Shown: positions 1 to 8,443 of the stretch, one piece after another | Numbering within the stretch: the stretch's first letter is position 1 | Layout of the letters: each line of letters starts with the position of its first letter | NCBI RefSeq assembly: GCF_028421645.1 | Contig: NZ_CP116887.1 | Location: 1,800,001 to 1,864,000, forward strand | DNA length: 64,000 nt | Direction of reading: 5' to 3' | Source of the DNA: Aneurinibacillus sp. Ricciae_BoGa-3 | GTDB lineage: Bacteria; Bacillota; Bacilli; Aneurinibacillales; Aneurinibacillaceae | The notes under the pieces: generated by a model | What the model was told of the DNA's origin: nothing | The model's database searches: none | The model's input: only the letters and a program-made list of their open reading frames with translations | Made by a program: the position numbers and the translations under genes

Positions 1-156
1 GCCCCTGGCACAATCCGCGGCGATTATGGAATTAGTATGGGCATGAATATCATCCATGGCTCGGACGCCCCTGAAACAGCTGAACGTGAAATCGGGCTGT
101 GGTTCAAACAAGACGAGCTTAATGAATACGAAAAAACAATCAACAAATGGATCTAG
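1..156 (+). CDS. ndk: Nucleoside diphosphate kinase, 3' end only
   Basis: This is the last 51 codons of a gene that begins before the window. Ndk moves the terminal phosphate from ATP to other nucleoside diphosphates through a phosphohistidine and acts in the cytosol. The visible NIIHGSD stretch holds the catalytic histidine of the family, and the C-terminal [13 protein letters not shown] tail is also typical. In B. subtilis ndk lies directly upstream of cheR and aroC, which is the order here apart from two inserted genes. A strong terminator follows, so the downstream pair is probably transcribed separately. Confidence 0.95.
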   Translation, partial: APGTIRGDYGISMGMNIIHGSDAPETAEREIGLWFKQDELNEYEKTINKWI

Positions 157-177
157 CCTATGGCAGGTTCAACTGAG

Positions 178-203
178 AAGACCCGTTTCTGGGTCTTTTT
201 TTT
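178..203 (+). terminator. Rho-independent terminator of ndk
   Basis: A perfect 7-bp stem, AAGACCC (178-184) and GGGTCTT (191-197), with a 6-nt loop, runs into an uninterrupted T tract. It starts 22 nt after the ndk stop. Confidence 0.9.
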
Positions 204-227
204 CGTATTTCGCTTTAAACCGTTGTG

Positions 228-257
228 TTGACATGCAACCATAAGGTTTTATATAAT
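228..257 (+). promoter_or_regulatory. SigA-type promoter of the SRPBCC/arsR pair
   Basis: TTGACA at 228-233 and TATAAT at 252-257 both match the consensus perfectly, with an 18-bp spacer. The promoter lies just after the ndk terminator and about 50 nt upstream of the first gene. Such a strong promoter is usually held in check by a repressor; the palindromes that overlap it would fit that. Confidence 0.88.
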
Positions 258-277
258 CAAAACGAAACCATTTGGTT
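237..277 (+). promoter_or_regulatory. Twin palindromic operators, probably for the adjacent ArsR protein
   Basis: Two near-identical palindromes are present: AACCATAAGGTT at 237-248, inside the -35/-10 spacer, and AACCATTTGGTT at 266-277, around the start of transcription. They are 29 bp apart start to start, and both are followed by TTTAT. The placement would let a dimeric repressor block polymerase binding. That the repressor is the ArsR protein of this operon is an inference from the self-regulation usual in that family. Confidence 0.7.
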
Positions 278-307
278 TTATTTTATTTTTAAATTGGAGG
301 CACAAAG

Positions 308-742
308 ATGCACGGAAATAATCAGGATACATTGCAGGATATCGTTCAGAAAGTTGTATTGGAAGCACCCATCCAAAAAGTATGGGAGGCTGTTTCCTCT
401 TCAGAAGGGATTGCTGCATGGTTTATGCCAAATGATTTTCAGCCTAAAATAGGCTATGAATTTCATTTGCAATCGCCTTTTGGGCCCTCGCCCTGCAAGG
501 TACTGGAGCTTGATCCGCCAAACCGCCTTAGCTTTGCCTGGGATGTAGAAGGATGGGTTGTTTCGTTCGAATTACAAGATCTAAACGGGAAAACTCAGTT
601 TACACTGACCCATTCTGGATGGGGTGCACCGGATGCCATTGCGCCTAAAGCGCAGCAGAAGAACTCAATCATCCGTGACACAATGAACGGAGGCTGGGAG
701 AAGATCGTCCATGTACGGCTGAAACAGGCAGTTGAGAAATAA
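308..742 (+). CDS. SRPBCC (AHSA1/START-like) domain protein
   Basis: A 144-residue protein that is almost entirely one AHSA1-type SRPBCC domain: an N-terminal beta strand with [18 protein letters not shown], a central strand set ([18 protein letters not shown]) and a C-terminal helix ending [17 protein letters not shown]. The fold makes a deep hydrophobic pocket that binds small ligands; the ligand here is unknown. The start at 308 is supported by a GGAGG 8 nt upstream. Its stop overlaps the start of the next gene (TAATG), so the two are translationally coupled. SRPBCC plus ArsR pairs are common in Firmicutes, and the SRPBCC protein may sense or remove the compound that relieves repression. 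Confidence 0.85.
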   Translation: MHGNNQDTLQDIVQKVVLEAPIQKVWEAVSSSEGIAAWFMPNDFQPKIGYEFHLQSPFGPSPCKVLELDPPNRLSFAWDVEGWVVSFELQDLNGKTQFTLTHSGWGAPDAIAPKAQQKNSIIRDTMNGGWEKIVHVRLKQAVEK

Positions 743-1062
743 TGTCCGCCGCGCCTAAGCATGATGTATTTCAGGCTATTGCTGATCCTACGAGGAGGCA
801 GCTGCTTAGATTGCTTGCTGATCAGGAATTGCCGATTACGGTAATAAGCAGCCACTTTCCCATGAGTCGTACAGCTGTTTCAAAACATCTGCGAATTCTC
901 TCAGAGGCAGAACTTATTAGGGGCCGCAAGGTTGGACGGGAAAAGCTGTACAGGCTCCATCCAGAGCCCTTGATGGAATTAAAACAGTGGTTATCCTTCT
1001 ACGAACAATTCTGGGACAATAAACTTGCGATGCTGAAATATTATGTAGAAAACAAGGACTAG
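742..1062 (+). CDS. ArsR-family winged-helix repressor
   Basis: A 106-residue one-domain ArsR/SmtB regulator. The winged helix spans about residues 10-80: the opening DPTRRQLLRLLADQ is the family signature, and MSRTAVSKHLRILSEAELI is the recognition helix region, followed by the wing GRKVGREKLYRL. No cysteine-rich metal site is visible, so it is more likely to sense an organic ligand or its partner protein than a metal. It overlaps the stop of the SRPBCC gene by one base. It probably binds the AACC-N4-GGTT palindromes in front of the operon. Confidence 0.9.
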   Translation: MSAAPKHDVFQAIADPTRRQLLRLLADQELPITVISSHFPMSRTAVSKHLRILSEAELIRGRKVGREKLYRLHPEPLMELKQWLSFYEQFWDNKLAMLKYYVENKD

Positions 1063-1094
1063 AGAAACCAGGCCTTCCCGGTTTCTCTTTTTTT
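1061..1094 (+). terminator. Terminator of the SRPBCC/arsR operon
   Basis: AGAGAAACC (1061-1069) pairs with GGTTTCTCT (1080-1088) and is followed by a long T run. The stem begins inside the arsR stop codon. Confidence 0.88.
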
Positions 1095-1175
1095 TACTAG
1101 TACTTAAGGAGGAATATACTTTATTGCAGCGAATATTCATACAGTGCAAGGGAGAAAAGGGGGATAAAAATAGAA

Positions 1176-1952
1176 ATGGAAGACAAAGACTTTCTCCAGT
1201 TTATCGAATTGGTAAAGCAAAAAACAGGCATTGACCTGTCTCTTTATAAAGAAGCGCAGATGAAGAGAAGGCTGACTTCTCTTTATACGAAGCGGGGATT
1301 TAAGGATTTTGCCAGTTTTTTTGAAGGGATGACCAAGCAGCCTGAACTGTTCAATGAATTTTTGGATAGAATGACCATTAATGTTTCGGAGTTTTTCCGC
1401 AATCCAAGCCGCTGGCAGGTGTTGCAGGAGAAAATCATCCCGCGGCTGTTGAAGGAAAAGGGAAAAATCAAATGCTGGAGCGCCGCATGTTCAACGGGTG
1501 AAGAGCCCTATTCGCTAGCCATGCTGTTTTCGCGTTTTATGCCGCTGTCGCAGATAGATATAACGGCAACGGATTTAGATGAAGGTGCCATTGCTAAGGC
1601 CAAAAAAGGCCTGTATGCGGAACGTTCCCTGCAAGATGCACCAAAAGATTTAGTCAGCAAGTATTTTCGTAAAGAGCCCCCCATGTACGCCATAACCGAG
1701 GATATAAAAAGGGTGATCAAGTTTAAAAAACAAAATTTGCTGGCTGATCGGTTTGATGCGAACCATGATTTAATTGTTTGCCGCAACGTCATGATATATT
1801 TTACGGATGAAGCGAAGGATGAGCTGTATCTTAAGTTCAGCGCTGCGCTGCGCCCTGGCGGCGTGCTGTTTGTAGGCAGCACCGAGCAAATATTTCAGCC
1901 GGCACAGTATAACTTTGAGCCAGAAGATACGTTTTTTTACCGAAAAGTATAA
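1176..1952 (+). CDS. cheR: Chemotaxis protein methyltransferase CheR
   Basis: A 258-residue S-adenosylmethionine-dependent glutamate O-methyltransferase that methylates chemoreceptors during adaptation. The N-terminal helical CheR_N domain covers about residues 5-65. The conserved [10 protein letters not shown] is near 69-78. The SAM-binding loop [17 protein letters not shown] is at 100-116, and CRNVMIYF lies in the C-terminal half. Length matches the B. subtilis enzyme. The position between ndk and aroC is the B. subtilis arrangement, away from the main motility operon. An AGGGGG element lies a little far (about 13 nt) from this ATG, so the exact start is slightly uncertain. Confidence 0.95.
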   Translation: MEDKDFLQFIELVKQKTGIDLSLYKEAQMKRRLTSLYTKRGFKDFASFFEGMTKQPELFNEFLDRMTINVSEFFRNPSRWQVLQEKIIPRLLKEKGKIKCWSAACSTGEEPYSLAMLFSRFMPLSQIDITATDLDEGAIAKAKKGLYAERSLQDAPKDLVSKYFRKEPPMYAITEDIKRVIKFKKQNLLADRFDANHDLIVCRNVMIYFTDEAKDELYLKFSAALRPGGVLFVGSTEQIFQPAQYNFEPEDTFFYRKV

Positions 1953-1964
1953 GCGTAACGAGGA

Positions 1965-2002
1965 AGCTGCAGCCCGTTTTAACTGACGGCTGCGGCTTTT
2001 TT
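1965..2002 (+). terminator. Terminator after cheR
   Basis: AGCTGCAGCC...GT pairs with ACGGCTGCGGCT (1986-1997), with one bulge, then six T residues. It separates cheR from the aromatic supraoperon. Confidence 0.82.
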
Positions 2003-2117
2003 AGTAGATAAAAAAGTATGCATTTTCTATTTATTTCATTGTAACACATGCAAGCTCCAGCGCCACTAGGTTGCCACTTGCCAAGTTTTCTAATGTTTCA
2101 TCTATGATTTTATTGTC

Positions 2118-2131
2118 TGCTATACTATAAT
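2118..2131 (+). promoter_or_regulatory. Probable promoter of the aro-trp supraoperon
   Basis: An extended -10 (TGC then TATACT, 2118-2126) overlaps a perfect TATAAT (2126-2131), about 40 nt before aroC. No convincing -35 was found for either, so which -10 is used is open. It is the only good SigA-like signal in the 165-nt gap after the cheR terminator. Confidence 0.5.
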
Positions 2132-2167
2132 AGCACATAAAAGCGTTAAAGGATGGGAGAGAATTCA

Positions 2168-3331
2168 ATGCGTTACCTGACAGCGGGAGAATCACATGGA
2201 CCACAACTTACAGCAATAATCGAAGGAGTACCCAGTAATCTGCCTATTTCGATTGAAAAAGTCAATGAACAGCTTAAGCGGCGAATGAAGGGGTACGGCC
2301 GGGGGCGCCGTATGCAGATTGAAAGCGATGAAGTGCGCATTGTTGGAGGCGTTAGGCATGGAAGAACAACAGGAGCGCCCATTTGTCTCGTAGTAGAAAA
2401 CCGGGACTGGACGCACTGGGAGAAGATTATGAGCCCTGAGCCTCAAGAGGGGGAGGGCGAAGAAAAACGCAGGGTATCACGTCCGCGTCCCGGGCATGCC
2501 GATTTAAATGGGGCGTTAAAATATAACCAGCGGGATATGCGAAATATTCTTGAGCGTTCAAGCGCCCGGGAGACAGCCATTCGGGTAGCGGTAGGAGCGG
2601 TGGGACGCCAATTGTTGGAACAGTTCGAAATCACAGTAGGAGGGCAGGTTCTTCAGATAGGAGAAGTGACTGCCAAGCGAATAGATGTGGGAATTCACGA
2701 GCTGATCGAGAAGACTGAAAGCTCGCCTGTCCGCTGCCTCGATGAGGAAGCTGCCCGGAAAATGATGGAACTCATCGATAAAGCGAAAGCAGACGGGGAT
2801 TCCCTCGGTGGTATCGTGGAGGTTCAGGCGGAAGGCCTGCCAATTGGACTGGGCAGCCATGTGCAGTGGGATAGAAAACTGGACGCTAGGTTAGCTCAGG
2901 CGATCATGAGCATCCAGGCCTTTAAGGGCGTCGAAATTGGCATTGGGTTTGAAGCAGCCGGGCGTCCTGGCTCACAGGTTCATGATGAGATTATCCTGGA
3001 CGATGAAGGCAATTATACGAGGAAAACCAACCGTGCAGGCGGCCTGGAAGGCGGCATGTCAAACGGGTTGCCAGTCATTGTCCGCGGCGTGATGAAGCCT
3101 ATTCCTACCCTGTACAAACCGCTTAACAGTATCGATATTGATACGAAAGAGGCATTCACGGCTAGCATCGAACGCTCCGACAGCTGTGCCGTTCCGGCTG
3201 CCAGCGTAGTTGCTGAAGCAGTAGTTTGCTGGACGCTTGCAGAAGCTTTCATGGAAAAGTTCGGCGGCGACTCTCTGGAAGAGATGAAAGCCAACTATGA
3301 TCGATATCTTGAACATGTAGCGAGGTTTTAG
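2168..3331 (+). CDS. aroC: Chorismate synthase
   Basis: A 387-residue enzyme that converts 5-enolpyruvylshikimate-3-phosphate to chorismate using reduced flavin, the last common step to Trp, Tyr and Phe. Family signatures seen are GESHGPQL near residue 7, [24 protein letters not shown] and [11 protein letters not shown] chose ATG 2168 ([11 protein letters not shown]) because it matches the family N-terminus and has GGGAGAG about 8 nt upstream; an in-frame ATG at 2153 adds five residues but has a poorer site. It is the first gene of the aroC-aroB-aroH-trp-hisC-tyrA-aroA supraoperon. In B. subtilis the gene is named aroF. Confidence 0.97.
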   Translation: MRYLTAGESHGPQLTAIIEGVPSNLPISIEKVNEQLKRRMKGYGRGRRMQIESDEVRIVGGVRHGRTTGAPICLVVENRDWTHWEKIMSPEPQEGEGEEKRRVSRPRPGHADLNGALKYNQRDMRNILERSSARETAIRVAVGAVGRQLLEQFEITVGGQVLQIGEVTAKRIDVGIHELIEKTESSPVRCLDEEAARKMMELIDKAKADGDSLGGIVEVQAEGLPIGLGSHVQWDRKLDARLAQAIMSIQAFKGVEIGIGFEAAGRPGSQVHDEIILDDEGNYTRKTNRAGGLEGGMSNGLPVIVRGVMKPIPTLYKPLNSIDIDTKEAFTASIERSDSCAVPAASVVAEAVVCWTLAEAFMEKFGGDSLEEMKANYDRYLEHVARF

Positions 3332-3334
3332 CTG

Positions 3335-4453
3335 ATGGAACAGACACATACCTTTAAACGACTGGGTGTAGACCTGGGCGTACGGTCGTATCCGATTTGG
3401 ATTGGCGAAGGGGTTTTACAATCCCTACCTTCGCTGCTGGCGCAGCAGGGAATTGGCGCTGATCGCTGCCTGTTTATTATTACGGATGAGCATGTAGCGC
3501 CGCTGTACCTGGAAAGTCTTACAAACTCGCTTCAAGCGGCGGGCTATCCGGTTTCCCATGCAATAGTCAAACCCGGGGAACAGGCGAAAAGCCTGACTGT
3601 GTTTGAGGGGATTGTGACACAGGCGCTTGAAGCGGGTCTGGATCGCAAGTCTGTATTTGTTGCTCTGGGCGGTGGAGTCGTTGGTGATTTGTGCGGGTAT
3701 GTGGCGGCGGCTTACATGCGGGGCGTAGATTTTGTTCAAGTTCCAACAACGCTCCTTGCCCATGACAGCAGCGTAGGAGGCAAGGTGGCCGTCAATCACC
3801 CGCTCGGAAAAAATATCATCGGTGCGTTCCACCAGCCTAAACTTGTGGCCTATGATACAAGCCTGCTCCAAACGCTGCCTCCCCGCGAGATATCAGCCGG
3901 TTACGCAGAGGTCGTAAAGCACGGCCTTATCTGGGATGAATCGTTTGTCGCCTGGCTGGAGAAAAACGTGGAGCAGCTCACCCGGCTTGACTCTCATGTG
4001 CTGCCTGAAGCGCTGTACCGAGCCATCGGCGTAAAAATCGCGGTGGTCAGCCAGGATGAACGCGAAAATGGTATACGCGCGATTCTAAATCTTGGACATA
4101 CGTTTGCCCATGCGATCGAATCGTTAGCGGGCTACTCCGGTGGCATCAATCATGGGGAAGCTGTCTCCATTGGAATGGTTGCCGCCGCTAGGCTCGCGGA
4201 GAAACTACAGCTGGCTAATCATGTCAGTGAAAGAACCAGCAATCTCTTAAAAAGATTTAATCTGCCAACGGTCCTGCCAAACGGGCTGGATGCAGATGAA
4301 ATGATAAAAGTCATGCGGCGTGATAAAAAAGGCGAAGGCGGCAAACTGGTGTTTGTTCTTCCAAGAGAAGTGGGCCGCGTTGAAGTAGTTAAAGACGTAC
4401 CGGAAGCTCAGGTGCGCGAAGTGCTTGAACAGATGACAGGAGGGGAACAATAG
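3335..4453 (+). CDS. aroB: 3-Dehydroquinate synthase
   Basis: A 372-residue NAD- and metal-dependent enzyme that cyclises DAHP to 3-dehydroquinate, the second step of the shikimate pathway. The nucleotide-binding GGGVVGDL is at 112-119, and VQVPTTLLAHDSSVGGK follows at about 134-150. Metal ligands are expected in YAEVVKHG, LGHTFAHAIE and NHGEAVSIGM, all present. It starts 3 nt after the aroC stop, so it is cotranscribed and probably coupled. Length is close to the usual 360. Confidence 0.97.
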   Translation: MEQTHTFKRLGVDLGVRSYPIWIGEGVLQSLPSLLAQQGIGADRCLFIITDEHVAPLYLESLTNSLQAAGYPVSHAIVKPGEQAKSLTVFEGIVTQALEAGLDRKSVFVALGGGVVGDLCGYVAAAYMRGVDFVQVPTTLLAHDSSVGGKVAVNHPLGKNIIGAFHQPKLVAYDTSLLQTLPPREISAGYAEVVKHGLIWDESFVAWLEKNVEQLTRLDSHVLPEALYRAIGVKIAVVSQDERENGIRAILNLGHTFAHAIESLAGYSGGINHGEAVSIGMVAAARLAEKLQLANHVSERTSNLLKRFNLPTVLPNGLDADEMIKVMRRDKKGEGGKLVFVLPREVGRVEVVKDVPEAQVREVLEQMTGGEQ

Positions 4454-4849
4454 ATGGCAGTAAGAGGAGTGCGGGGAGCGACCACTGTTTCGGCTAACAG
4501 TGAGGATGAAATTTTGAACGGCACGGAAGAGCTAATCCGGCAAATGATCGAGGTTAACGAAATACAGGCGGATGATGTTGCAAGTGTAGTGATTACGGCA
4601 ACCCATGATTTAGATGCCGCGTTTCCTGCGCGCGCCGCCAGGCGGCTGCCAGGGTGGGATCTGGTTCCATTGATGTGTTCCACGGAGATTCCTGTGCCCG
4701 GCAGCCTTAGCAAATGCGTGCGCGTTATGATGCTTATTAACACGGACAAATCTATCCATGAGGTTCATCATGTATTTCTTGGCGGGGCGGCGGCGCTTCG
4801 TCCTGATTTAACAAAAGAGAAAGCTACTGTTGACAGAATTGAGAAATAG
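4454..4849 (+). CDS. aroH: Chorismate mutase, AroH class, with Phe at position 108
   Basis: A 131-residue monofunctional chorismate mutase that converts chorismate to prephenate for Tyr and Phe synthesis. Compared from memory with the B. subtilis enzyme, Arg7, Arg63, Glu78, Arg90 and Arg116 are all in place. The usual Tyr108 is Phe here (HHVFLGG at 105-111). Phe keeps the ring but loses the hydroxyl that contacts the substrate carboxylate. The gene begins at the base after the aroB stop. The trp attenuator region follows it, so aroC-aroB-aroH can be read from the upstream promoter while trpE onward is attenuated. Confidence 0.95.
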   Translation: MAVRGVRGATTVSANSEDEILNGTEELIRQMIEVNEIQADDVASVVITATHDLDAAFPARAARRLPGWDLVPLMCSTEIPVPGSLSKCVRVMMLINTDKSIHEVHHVFLGGAAALRPDLTKEKATVDRIEK

Positions 4850-4884
4850 TCCTATCATGGGAACCAACCATAAACAGACGTGGT

Positions 4885-5003
4885 TAGCCGAGAATGTTTG
4901 AGATGTTTAGTAGAGAAGACAGCAGAGTTTGTAGAAGACGAGTGCTGTCGAAGCTTTTGAAAGAGCAAAGTATGAGTTGAGAAGAGCAGAGCCAGAGGAA
5001 GAG
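4885..5003 (+). promoter_or_regulatory. TRAP-binding region of the trp leader RNA
   Basis: About 15 GAG/TAG triplets lie in this stretch. The densest run is GAG at 4963, 4974, 4979, 4984, 4989, 4995 and 5001, mostly 5-6 nt apart. Looser GAG/TAG triplets lie at 4885, 4890, 4900, 4908, 4913, 4925, 4932 and 4940. This is the signature of the site that wraps around the 11-subunit TRAP protein (MtrB) when tryptophan is bound. The last GAGCCCG (5001-5007) can pair with CGGGCTT at the 3' side of the downstream terminator stem, so TRAP binding would free the terminator to form. Confidence 0.9.
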
Positions 5004-5037
5004 CCCGATCTGTTTATTTTGAACGGGATTAATCCGT

Positions 5038-5065
5038 CCGGAGCCTATGCTCCGGGCTTTTTTTT
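5038..5065 (+). terminator. Attenuator terminator of the trp leader
   Basis: CCGGAGC (5038-5044) and GCTCCGG (5049-5055) form a 7-bp stem with a 4-nt loop, followed by GC and eight T residues. It lies 44 nt before trpE and just after the NAG triplets, the expected place for tryptophan-dependent termination. Confidence 0.9.
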
Positions 5066-5108
5066 ATCTTCTATGGCCTCCTTCCGAACAAGGAGAGGTG
5101 ACCCTTAC

Positions 5109-6626
5109 ATGTATACCCCAGAATTGAAAGAGATCCATTCGCTTCCCCGTTCGTATAATTTCATTCCGATCCGCTATTCCTTTTTAGCCGACCAGGTTAC
5201 CCCAATCCAGCTGTATCGAACGGTGCGCAGCGACAATACGTTTCTGCTTGAGAGTGTGGAGGGTGGCAACCGCTGGGGCCGGTATTCTTTTATTGGGCTG
5301 CATCCTTTTATGACATTGCGGGGTGGCGAAGGCGTTGCCGAGTTTGAATATCGATCTGGCAAAAAGGAAGCTGTTACCGCAAATCCACTTTCTGCTCTTC
5401 GCGCAAAGCTTGAGTCGTTTCGCAGCCCGAAGCTGCCCGGCTTTCCTCCTTTTACAGGCGGGGCGGTTGGTTTTCTCGGATACGAAACAGCCGGTTTTAT
5501 CGAAAATCTTCCACGAGCAGGCGAAAGCCCTTTAAATCTGCCTGACATCCATTTGTATTTCGCTGATGAGATCATCGCGTATGACCACCTGAAACAGGAA
5601 GTGCAAGTTATCGTAAATATGCAGCTGCCGGAAGGCGCGGGAGCGGAAGACATAAACAGGGAATATACACGGTGCTGCGCCCGCATCCAGGAGATTGTTG
5701 GCATCATTACGCGGCCTGTTAAAGTGGAACAGCGTGTTGAAAATATACCCTATGCAGCACCTGCCGTTGAGGTAAACAGCAACATGACCCAGCATGAATT
5801 TGAGTCAAAAGTGGAGCGCGCCAAGGAGTACATAAAGGCAGGCGACATATTCCAGGTCGTGCTATCCCAGCGTTTTCACACGCCCACCACGACCGACCCG
5901 CTCCTCGTATACCGGATTCTGCGGGTTACCAATCCATCGCCTTACATGTATTACTTCCAGAAAGGCGGTACAGCCGTCGTCGGCACGTCTCCAGAGCTGC
6001 TGGTGAAAGTTACAGAGGGAACGGTGGAAGTCAGACCAATTGCCGGCACGAGACCGCGCGGGCAAACGCCTAAGGAGGATCAGGCACTGGCAGCTGAACT
6101 GTTGGCTGATGAAAAGGAATGTGCCGAACACCTTATGCTGCTTGATCTGGGGCGCAATGATGTTGGCCGGGTCGCCTCCCCTGGCAGCGTTCATGTCAGC
6201 GAACAAATGGTGATGGAGTATTATTCCCGGGTGATGCACATGGTGTCACACGTAAGCGGGACGCTGGCGCAGGACAAACAGCCTTTTGATGCCTTGTTGT
6301 CGGCGTTTCCGGCTGGTACTGTCTCCGGTTCTCCTAAAATTCGGGCAATGGAGGTTATTTCGGAGCTGGAAGGGGAAGCAAGAGGGCTTTATGCAGGAGC
6401 GGTTGGTTACTTCAGTTTTAACGGCAATTTAGACTCTTGCATTACCATTCGCACGATTATTTTTCAGGATGGGCAGGCCTACGTGCAGGCCGGCGCCGGC
6501 ATTGTGGCCGATTCTGTACCATCGCTTGAATATGAAGAGACAAGAAATAAAGCCAAGGCTATGCTCTATGCCATTCAGTTAGCCGAGCACATGACGAGAA
6601 AAGAGGAGATGAGCGCAGATGTTTAA
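5109..6626 (+). CDS. trpE: Anthranilate synthase component I
   Basis: A 505-residue large subunit that makes anthranilate from chorismate with ammonia from a glutaminase partner. The N-terminal domain holds the LLES motif (TFLLESVEGG near residue 41) that forms the tryptophan feedback site. The C-terminal chorismate-binding domain starts near 225 and includes AGDIFQVVLSQRF, PIAGTRPRG and DAGAGIV-like AGAGIVADS. ATG 5109 has GGAGAGGTGA just upstream; the frame stays open to 4977, but that would run through the attenuator. No trpG follows, so the glutaminase subunit is presumably shared with folate synthesis as in B. subtilis. Confidence 0.97.
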   Translation: MYTPELKEIHSLPRSYNFIPIRYSFLADQVTPIQLYRTVRSDNTFLLESVEGGNRWGRYSFIGLHPFMTLRGGEGVAEFEYRSGKKEAVTANPLSALRAKLESFRSPKLPGFPPFTGGAVGFLGYETAGFIENLPRAGESPLNLPDIHLYFADEIIAYDHLKQEVQVIVNMQLPEGAGAEDINREYTRCCARIQEIVGIITRPVKVEQRVENIPYAAPAVEVNSNMTQHEFESKVERAKEYIKAGDIFQVVLSQRFHTPTTTDPLLVYRILRVTNPSPYMYYFQKGGTAVVGTSPELLVKVTEGTVEVRPIAGTRPRGQTPKEDQALAAELLADEKECAEHLMLLDLGRNDVGRVASPGSVHVSEQMVMEYYSRVMHMVSHVSGTLAQDKQPFDALLSAFPAGTVSGSPKIRAMEVISELEGEARGLYAGAVGYFSFNGNLDSCITIRTIIFQDGQAYVQAGAGIVADSVPSLEYEETRNKAKAMLYAIQLAEHMTRKEEMSADV

Positions 6627-7644
6627 AACATTTCTTGAGCAGGTTGTCAGCGGCGAATCGCTCAACAGAGCGGAAGCCAGAGACGCGATGAGGTTGATTA
6701 TGCAAGGGGACGTTTCTCCGATACAAATCGCTGGATTTTTAACAGCCCTGCGGGTGAAAGGCGAGACGGTTGATGAAATTGTTGGTTTTGTTGAAACGAT
6801 GCGCAGTCGTGTCACCCCTATACAGGCAGAAACCCGTAACCTGCTCGATACATGCGGCACAGGCGGAGACGGCGGAATCTCCTTTAATATTTCTACGGCG
6901 GCAGCACTTGTCGCGGCTGCAGGCGGTGCGAGAATTGCCAAGCACGGGAACCGGGCTGTTTCAAGCAAAAGCGGAAGTGCGGATGTGCTGGAAGCCCTCG
7001 GTGTCACCATATCTTTAACGCCTGAAGAAGCCATTCACTGCCTGAATGAAACAGATTTGTGCTTTTTATATGCGCCGCTGTATCACCAGGCGATGAAGCA
7101 CGCGGTACAACCACGCAGAGAGTTGGGTTTCCGGACCGTATTTAACCTGCTGGGTCCGCTTACCAATCCAGCAGGAGCTGACAGGCAGCTCATCGGAATA
7201 TATGATCCCAAGTTAGGTGTCAAGGTAGCGGAAGTGCTTTCGGAGACAGGTATTAAGCGGGCATTAGTTGTAGCCGGGGCAGATGGGCTCGACGAAATCA
7301 GCATCAGCGGCCCCACCCACGTGGTTGAGCTTGATCATGGGAAAATCAGCAGTTACACGATAGAGCCGGACGTATTTGGCCTTCCTGTACATCCGATTGA
7401 GCGGGTGGCTGGAGGCAGTGCCGCCGTCAATGCCGAAATCATCCAGAGTGTGCTGGGCGGCGAGCAGGGCGCGTACCGCGACATCGTCACCATTAATGCC
7501 GCCGCAGCTTTTTACCTCAATGAGCAGGTCGATACCATCGGCGAGGGTGTAAAATACGTGCGGGAAATTCTCGATTCTGGCAAGGCCAGGCAGAAACTTG
7601 AACAGCTTATTGAAGTGACTGGAGGGGTTAGAAGTGCTTCCTAA
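6619..7644 (+). CDS. trpD: Anthranilate phosphoribosyltransferase
   Basis: A 341-residue enzyme that joins anthranilate to PRPP. The PRPP-binding DTCGTGGDGG is at 77-86, and KHGNRAVSSKSGSADVLEALG, the second signature, lies near 109-129. The start overlaps the end of trpE by 8 bp. Length fits the family. No trpG domain is fused. Confidence 0.97.
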   Translation: MFKTFLEQVVSGESLNRAEARDAMRLIMQGDVSPIQIAGFLTALRVKGETVDEIVGFVETMRSRVTPIQAETRNLLDTCGTGGDGGISFNISTAAALVAAAGGARIAKHGNRAVSSKSGSADVLEALGVTISLTPEEAIHCLNETDLCFLYAPLYHQAMKHAVQPRRELGFRTVFNLLGPLTNPAGADRQLIGIYDPKLGVKVAEVLSETGIKRALVVAGADGLDEISISGPTHVVELDHGKISSYTIEPDVFGLPVHPIERVAGGSAAVNAEIIQSVLGGEQGAYRDIVTINAAAAFYLNEQVDTIGEGVKYVREILDSGKARQKLEQLIEVTGGVRSAS

Positions 7645-8443
7645 AATAGTCGAACAGAAAATACGTGAAGTAGCCGCACTCAAAGAACGTGTGTCGATCA
7701 AAGATATGGAGCAGCATATCGCAGGTATGGCGCCCTGCATCTCCATGAAAGAGCGTTTTTTAAAACGCAATCGTCCGGTTGGCGTTATCGCGGAAGTGAA
7801 AAAAGCGTCCCCTTCAAAGGGGGTTATCCGCGAATATTTTGATCCGGTGGATATCGCGGTGCGTTATGGGAATGCAAACGTTGAAGCCATATCCGTCCTA
7901 ACTGATGAACAGTTCTTCCAGGGGAGTCTGCAGTATTTGACAGCCATCAAGCACCAGCTTAGCTCCACGCCTCTTCTGCGAAAGGATTTCAACATTGATC
8001 CGATCCAACTCTATGAAGCAAGGGCAAATGGTGCGGATGCCGTTCTCTTAATTGCGGCTATACTGGAGAAAGAAAAGTTAAAAGAAATGGCCAATGAGGC
8101 GAAGAACCTTGGATTAGACATTCTGGTAGAGGTGCATACAGCAGAAGAGTTAGAAACGGTTCTATCCACAATTGAACCCGATTTGCTTGGCATTAACAAT
8201 CGCGATTTGAAGACATTTACGACCTCGCTTGATCGGACTTTTGAATTAATCAAGCAAATTCCAGCTGGTATTGTTAAAATTAGTGAGAGTGGAATTGCGA
8301 CGAGAGCAGATATTGAACGGCTTGCAGAAGCCGGGGCGGACGGCGTGCTCGTCGGAGAGACGTTTATGCGCCAGCCAGATGTAACAGGAGCAGTATTTTC
8401 TTTAGTAGGCCCTGCCTCCAGCCGGTATGGTGTCCGTGCATGA
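7634..8443 (+). CDS. trpC: Indole-3-glycerol phosphate synthase
   Basis: A 269-residue TIM-barrel enzyme that decarboxylates and closes CdRP to indole-3-glycerol phosphate. EVKKASPSKG near 54-63 holds catalytic residues. LRKDFNID, NNRDLKTF and SESGIATRADI mark later barrel strands. It starts with GTG at 7634, which has GGAGGGG 6 nt upstream, and overlaps trpD by 11 bp. TrpC and TrpF are separate proteins here, as in Bacillus. Confidence 0.97.
   Translation: MLPKIVEQKIREVAALKERVSIKDMEQHIAGMAPCISMKERFLKRNRPVGVIAEVKKASPSKGVIREYFDPVDIAVRYGNANVEAISVLTDEQFFQGSLQYLTAIKHQLSSTPLLRKDFNIDPIQLYEARANGADAVLLIAAILEKEKLKEMANEAKNLGLDILVEVHTAEELETVLSTIEPDLLGINNRDLKTFTTSLDRTFELIKQIPAGIVKISESGIATRADIERLAEAGADGVLVGETFMRQPDVTGAVFSLVGPASSRYGVRA

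Noticed and set aside
3425..3871. 148-codon open frame antisense to aroB
   Set aside because: Mirror of a conserved gene; no start signals or recognisable domain.
4977..5108. Upstream extension of trpE from a TTG at 4977
   Set aside because: It would be translated from the TRAP site and attenuator; ATG 5109 has a proper ribosome site and matches the family N-terminus.
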